The translations under genes were made by a program, and so were the position numbers. DNA of 64,000 nucleotides from NCBI GenBank assembly GCA_964621755.1, contig CAZUPI010000008.1, forward strand, positions 1 through 64,000. The letters run 5' to 3'. The stretch is from UMGS1696 sp964621755 (GTDB taxonomy: Bacteria > Bacillota > Clostridia > Oscillospirales > CAG-272). Each line of letters begins with the position of its first letter. Within the stretch, counting starts at the first letter, position 1. Positions 60,204 to 64,000 of the stretch are shown piece after piece. The notes under the pieces are model-generated. The model saw only the letters and a list, made by a program, of their open reading frames with translations, was not told the origin of the DNA and made no database searches.

Positions 60204-60400
60204 GACTTTTACATATCTCATGCGCTGTTATACAACCGTGATTTTTACCGCGATGTCTTTGGTGATCCGGACGATAGATATAAGTTAGTGAGCGACGGAA
60301 AATGGACATACGATCAGCTCAATCCTCTCATTGAGGCAGCTTACACCGATGTAAACGGCAACAGTACGGCTGATGCGAACGGATGTGAGTCCCAAAAAAT
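60204..60400 (+). pseudogene. Fragment of a solute-binding protein gene
   Basis: From 60225 the plus strand reads LLYNRDFYRDVFGDPDD, then LVSDGKWTYDQLNPLIE and TDVNGNSTADANG. This aligns with the lipoprotein at 53.2-54.7 kb over CYLFNKTMIEDFG, LVDSGKWTIDKHNEM and DVDGDGKWTMND. About 52 codons remain; the front and the rest are absent, and the frame runs into a hairpin of the repeated family at 60401. No start codon. A gene remnant. Confidence 0.75.
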
Positions 60401-60435
60401 AAAGGGGGGGAACTTTTGAAAAAGTTTCCCCCTTT
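60401..60435. terminator. Hairpin between the fragment and aroQ (family member)
   Basis: AAAGGGGG-AACTTTT-GA-AAAAGTT-CCCCCTTT; arms pair except for two extra G. It sits 47 nt past the aroQ stop on the minus strand and cuts into the solute-binding fragment. Confidence 0.7.
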
Positions 60436-60482
60436 GCCTATATATCGTTGAGGCATAGTATCATAAAATCAAAAATTATCAC

Positions 60483-60923
60483 TTACTGGCGTTTTTTTAA
60501 CTCTTCTGCCAGCCACAGGACAGCTTCGCGGTAGCCTGCGATGCCATGTCCGACTATCGTTTTTACCGCAACGTATGACACATACGAATGCTTGCGGAAT
60601 TCCTCGCGGCTGCTCACATCTGAAATATGAACTTCCACGGTCGGAATTGCAACCGCCTTGAGTGCGTCAAGAATCGCCACGCTGGTGTGCGTATATGCTG
60701 CCGGATTTATCACAATTCCATCGACTACCCCGTACGACTCCTGAATTTTATCCACAATTGCGCCCTCGTGGTTCGATTGATAAATCTCACACTCTACACC
60801 GGCGTCTGCGCATGCCTGCTGTACAGTCTGTGTCAGAAATTCGTAATTTTCTTTTCCGTAAATTTTTGGTTCCCGAATACCAAGCATGTTTAAATTCGGC
60901 CCGTTGATTATGAGAAATTTCAT
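60483..60923 (-). CDS. aroQ: 3-dehydroquinate dehydratase, type II
   Basis: Third step of the shikimate pathway. 146 residues with INGPNLNMLGIREPKIYG at the N-terminus (catalytic Tyr), NPAAYTHTSVAILDAL, and VEVHISDVSSREEFR. Dodecameric type II enzyme. Start ATG 60923, one nt after the aroEK stop. Last gene of the aro operon. Confidence 0.97.
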   Translation of the reverse strand: MKFLIINGPNLNMLGIREPKIYGKENYEFLTQTVQQACADAGVECEIYQSNHEGAIVDKIQESYGVVDGIVINPAAYTHTSVAILDALKAVAIPTVEVHISDVSSREEFRKHSYVSYVAVKTIVGHGIAGYREAVLWLAEELKKRQ

Positions 60924-60924
60924 C

Positions 60925-62160
60925 TTATAGTCCCACCTTGTCCAGTATTTTTTGAGCGTTTACCGCTACGTCTACCGTATCGACCGCAATTTCAAAATCG
61001 CATACCGCACGATAAAGAGGCAAACGCTCCGCGAAAAGTTCGCGTATATCTCTCGACTGTGATATCGGACGTCCATCCGTCGGCAAAATTGACACATCAC
61101 GGTTCAGAAAGACTACGGTGCTGTTCTGCACGAGCAGGGGATGGTTTTCTGGACGTGTGACAATTCCACCTCCTGTCGCAATCACAAGAGACGATTCCTG
61201 TGAGACCTCCGCGAGCACTTCATGTTCCATTTTGCGGAAATATTCCTCACCGTGTGCCGCGAATATTTCTGGAATTGTCACACCGGCACGCTGTACAATA
61301 AGTTCATCCGTATCGATAAATTCACGTCCGGTCGCTTCAGCCAGTGCGCCGCCAATCGTGCTCTTACCGCTTCCGGGCATCCCGACGAGCATGAGGTTCT
61401 TTTTTCCGCGCGATATTGCTTCCGTCACACGCACGATTTCACTGTCATCGATTTTTTTGCCGGTGAACAGCTCGGACGCCATTTTGGCCTGTGCGACGAG
61501 CATCGTAAGTCCAGTAACTGCACGAACGCCGCGCACCCTTGCTTCATGCACCAGCGCGGTTTCAGCAGGATTGTAAATCATGTCGCAGACACCGGAAAGA
61601 TGTGGAAAAGCATCAAGCGATGCCGGAGATTTGCCGGCATTCGGGTACATCCCCACGGGACTTGTATTGATGAGAATCTCACCGTCGCTGTGATGAGAAA
61701 GAGTTTCCGGTGTGTTTTCCTTATGCGAAATAATCACGACTTCACGTGCCATCCGGTCGGCAGCAACGGTACGTGCGGTCATCGAAGCACCACCGCTTCC
61801 CAGAATCAGCACTTTTTTGCCGCGTATATCGATTCCGGCGTGATCGAGCAGATAGGAAAAACCGTAGTAATCCGTGTTGTCTCCCCGCAGGCCGCCGTTT
61901 TTCGTACGTGTAATGGTATTGACCGAACCGATCCGTATCGCTTCGTCCGATATTTCATCGAGAAAGGGCATGACCGTCTTTTTGTAGGGTATCGTTACAT
62001 TCAGCGCAGTATAGTCGGCGGACTTGAGAAACGGTCCGACTTCCTCTTCCGCCATTTCGTACAATTTATATTCATAATCGCCGAGCATCGCGTGAATTTC
62101 CGGCGAATAGCTGTGACCGAGGGTCTTACCGATTAATCCGTATTTCCGTTTTTCACTCAT
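60925..62160 (-). CDS. Fused shikimate dehydrogenase and shikimate kinase
   Basis: 411 residues carrying two consecutive steps. Residues 1 to about 248 are AroE: KTLGHSYSPEIHAMLGDYEY, NVTIPYK with the catalytic Lys, GDNTDYYGF and the dinucleotide loop LILGSGGASMTA. Residues from about 255 are AroK: Walker A GMPGSGKST, DTDELIVQRAG and the ATGGGIVTR loop. The linker is short (near TEAISRGKK). ATG 62160 overlaps the aroC stop. Fusion order AroE-AroK, so shikimate could pass directly between the domains. Confidence 0.95.
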   Translation of the reverse strand: MSEKRKYGLIGKTLGHSYSPEIHAMLGDYEYKLYEMAEEEVGPFLKSADYTALNVTIPYKKTVMPFLDEISDEAIRIGSVNTITRTKNGGLRGDNTDYYGFSYLLDHAGIDIRGKKVLILGSGGASMTARTVAADRMAREVVIISHKENTPETLSHHSDGEILINTSPVGMYPNAGKSPASLDAFPHLSGVCDMIYNPAETALVHEARVRGVRAVTGLTMLVAQAKMASELFTGKKIDDSEIVRVTEAISRGKKNLMLVGMPGSGKSTIGGALAEATGREFIDTDELIVQRAGVTIPEIFAAHGEEYFRKMEHEVLAEVSQESSLVIATGGGIVTRPENHPLLVQNSTVVFLNRDVSILPTDGRPISQSRDIRELFAERLPLYRAVCDFEIAVDTVDVAVNAQKILDKVGL

Positions 62161-63257
62161 TTTTCCAATTCTCCTTCATCATATAGGGTGTCAAATACCG
62201 CTATCGCCGCTGCGGCTTCCATCACCGGAACCGCGCGCAGAACAATACACGGGTCGTGGCGGCCGCCGATTACGAGCTTGACGTTTTCCATCGTTTGCAG
62301 GTTTACGCTGTCCTGCTCGCGGCTGATTGACGGCGTAGGCTTGATTGCAGCACGGAAAAGGATTGGCATTCCGTTTGTCATACCACCCTGTATGCCGCCG
62401 CTGTTGTTGGTTTTGGTTGAAATCGTCACCCCATCGGTTATAAAGGGGTCGTTGTTTTCCGAGCCTCTGAGCGTAGTTGATGCAAATCCGTTCCCGAATT
62501 CCACTCCTTTAACCGCCGGAATGCTGAAAACAATACTGGAAATCCGGCTTTCCATACCGCCAAACATATGCTCACCCAGTCCCACAGGAAGTCCACAGAC
62601 CGCGCATTCGATAACACCGCCGACCGAATCTAGGTCCATCCGCGCGGCTTCGATGGCGTTCATCATCTGTGTGCCGGCGGCTTCGTCAAGCACCGGAAAG
62701 CTGTGGGACAAAACAACATCAAAATCCGATTTTGCAACATGAACCGGGTCGAACGGAACGTCACGGATGCCGGCGACGCTGGCGATGTGTGCTCCGACAA
62801 AAATGCCGCGCCGCGCAAGCTCGTCCTTCAGAATCCCGCCGATGATGCAAAGCGGAGCCGTGAGTCTGCCGGAGAAGTGACCGCCGCCTCGCAGGTCAAC
62901 TACCTCGCCGCGATTGCTGTACTTTACGCGCGCGGTATAATCGGCATGAGAGGGACGCGGAATGTCGGCAAGCTTGCTGTAATCGCCGGAACGCTGGTTG
63001 GTGTTGCGTATCACCGCGCGGAAAACGTCTCCATTTGTCTTGTCGTCGACAACACCGGAGAGAAATTCCGGAATATCCGGCTCGCGCCTTTGGGTGGAAT
63101 ATTGATTCCGGCCGGGCGCGCGGCGTTCCATGAATTTTTGCAAAGATTCACGGTCAATTTTGATTCCGGCGGGGATTCCCTCTGCGATAACCCCGATTTC
63201 CTCACTGTGCGACCCGCCAAAAATTCTGATTCTTATATTTTTACCGTATTCTGTCAT
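62157..63257 (-). CDS. aroC: Chorismate synthase
   Basis: Last step to chorismate; needs reduced FMN. 366 residues with FGGSHSEEIGVIAEGIPAG, RAPGRNQYSTQRRE-type, RGGGHFSGRLTAPL, and NNSGGIQGGMTNG. ATG 63257 overlaps the aroA stop by four bases and its own stop overlaps aroEK, so the operon is tightly coupled. Confidence 0.97.
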   Translation of the reverse strand: MTEYGKNIRIRIFGGSHSEEIGVIAEGIPAGIKIDRESLQKFMERRAPGRNQYSTQRREPDIPEFLSGVVDDKTNGDVFRAVIRNTNQRSGDYSKLADIPRPSHADYTARVKYSNRGEVVDLRGGGHFSGRLTAPLCIIGGILKDELARRGIFVGAHIASVAGIRDVPFDPVHVAKSDFDVVLSHSFPVLDEAAGTQMMNAIEAARMDLDSVGGVIECAVCGLPVGLGEHMFGGMESRISSIVFSIPAVKGVEFGNGFASTTLRGSENNDPFITDGVTISTKTNNSGGIQGGMTNGMPILFRAAIKPTPSISREQDSVNLQTMENVKLVIGGRHDPCIVLRAVPVMEAAAAIAVFDTLYDEGELEK

Positions 63258-64000
63258 AGCTTTTCCTCACATATTTTTTCGAAATCCTCGAAAAATGCCG
63301 GATAGGACTTTGCTACCGTTTCGGCTTGTTCGATTGTCACCGGATTTTCCGAAATGATTGATGCAATTGCTGCCGACATCGCGATTCTGTGGTCGTTATA
63401 TGAGGACACTGTGCCGCCGTGAAGCTTGGGTTTGCCCGCAATTACCAACGAATCACCGGAAATTTCTACATCAGCGCCAAGACTGCATAAGGTTTCACGG
63501 ATGGTCGCGAGTCTGTCACTTTCTTTCAGCCGTAATCTGCCGCAGTTTTCGATAGTCGTCGTTCCCTCAGCCGCGGATGCCAGAACCGACACAATCGGAA
63601 TCAAATCCGGGACGTCCGAAGCATCGATTGCGTTATCCGGCGCGTGAAGCTGTTCACCGCACACACGAACACAGTTCCCTGATACAGAGACATTTGCTCC
63701 AAAGTCAGACAAAATGCGGACAATCGCACGGTCCCCTTGTGGAGATTGCAAATTAAGCCCGCGAACCGTTACCCCTTCTTTAGAAAACGCACCGCCGACT
63801 AGGAAAAATGCTGCGTTCGACCAGTCTCCCTCAACTGCTATCTCCTGAGGAGAAGCATATCTTTGGGCTGGAATTTCAAATACACCGCCGCACTCCCGTA
63901 CCGCTATCCCAAAATCCTGCAGCGCATGCAGCGTGATGTCAATATACGGCCGCGATTCGATTTTTCCGGTGAGCGTTATCCGAGAATTCTCTCCGGTCAG
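63254..64000 (-). CDS. aroA: EPSP synthase (3-phosphoshikimate 1-carboxyvinyltransferase), 5' end outside window
   Basis: The minus-strand frame is open from 64000 to the stop at 63254, 248 codons, and enters the window in mid-gene. It reads SRPYIDITLHALQDFG, VEGDWSNAAFFLVGGA, then SPQGDRAIVRILSDFGA, RLRESDRLATIRE-type (seen as RLKESDRLATIRE) and SYNDHRIAMSAAI, all typical of AroA's second half. About 170 N-terminal residues lie beyond the window. Confidence 0.96.
   Translation of the reverse strand: MTGENSRITLTGKIESRPYIDITLHALQDFGIAVRECGGVFEIPAQRYASPQEIAVEGDWSNAAFFLVGGAFSKEGVTVRGLNLQSPQGDRAIVRILSDFGANVSVSGNCVRVCGEQLHAPDNAIDASDVPDLIPIVSVLASAAEGTTTIENCGRLRLKESDRLATIRETLCSLGADVEISGDSLVIAGKPKLHGGTVSSYNDHRIAMSAAIASIISENPVTIEQAETVAKSYPAFFEDFEKICEEKL

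Noticed and set aside
1..64000. CRISPR array, tRNA or rRNA genes
   Set aside because: No regularly spaced direct repeats, no T-loop-type sequence in a cloverleaf context and no rRNA stretches were found on either strand.

Overview
The window looks like a contig from a draft or metagenome-assembled genome of an anaerobic, probably endospore-forming member of the Clostridia (Bacillota). The evidence is the spoVAD-spoVAE pair, a Firmicutes-type L10 leader on rplJL, a PyrR-type attenuator on the uracil permease gene, type III glutamine synthetase, glycyl-radical ribonucleotide reductase (NrdD), oxygen-sensitive iron-sulphur serine dehydratase, rubrerythrin with high-molecular-weight rubredoxin, LytTR/DUF3021 and DUF4358/MBOAT/DHHW clusters, and clear -35/-10 promoters of the TTGACA-N17-TATAAT type. 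Base composition is close to half GC. I place it no more finely than class. A run of ten N at 29239-29248 marks an assembly gap.

Layout. 1-3.3 kb: glnN and bioY, divergent. 3.5-8.7 kb: purine genes purB-purA-purC-purF. 8.7-12 kb: a YitT membrane protein, a lone ABC ATPase with altered catalytic residues, and uraA behind a PyrR-type attenuator. 12.4-15.4 kb: a three-gene cassette of esterase, condensation-like acyltransferase and zinc-ribbon membrane protein. 15.6-18.7 kb: an EEP phosphatase, nrdR, a histidine phosphatase and a LytTR-DUF3021 pair. 18.8-23.5 kb: an LtaS-like sulfatase and nrdD with two tandem NrdR boxes. 23.5-27.1 kb: divergent GH92 and GH4 glycosidases with inverted-repeat operators between them. 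27.4-28.8 kb: rpsF-ssb-rpsR. 28.9-35.2 kb: nitroreductase (gapped), membrane and surface proteins, serine dehydratase, an ABC exporter and pyridoxal kinase. 35.3-39.6 kb: rplJL and rarA with an ATPase. 39.8-42 kb: two sugar-metabolism enzymes. 42.1-45.4 kb: a surface O-acylation cluster. 45.5-50.6 kb: HD phosphohydrolase, chromate transporter pair with a divergent LysR regulator, hslO and a kinase-like protein. 50.7-55 kb: Hrb-rubrerythrin, a TIM-barrel isomerase and an orphan solute-binding lipoprotein. 54.9-57 kb: spoVAE/spoVAD and an HPr-like protein. 57.2-60.4 kb: HAD and S66 peptidase genes followed by a stretch of gene fragments (GNAT tail, internally deleted MazG-like protein, solute-binding fragment). 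60.4-64 kb: the aro operon aroA-aroC-aroEK-aroQ, with aroA running off the window.

Two things cut across the map. First, about sixteen intergenic hairpins share one core (GGGGAACTTT...AAAGTTCCCC) and usually follow the 3' ends of genes. They look like one family of terminators or a dispersed palindromic repeat. Second, several short decayed fragments not open enough to be called genes are still readable (27.15 kb, 58.9 kb, 59.05 kb, 60.2 kb), which points to active gene loss.

I found no rRNA, tRNA, CRISPR array, prophage, transposase or restriction system. The best candidates for undescribed biology are the acyltransferase cassette at 12.4-15.4 kb, the degenerate ABC ATPase at 9.7 kb, the paired operators between the glycosidases, and the hairpin family.
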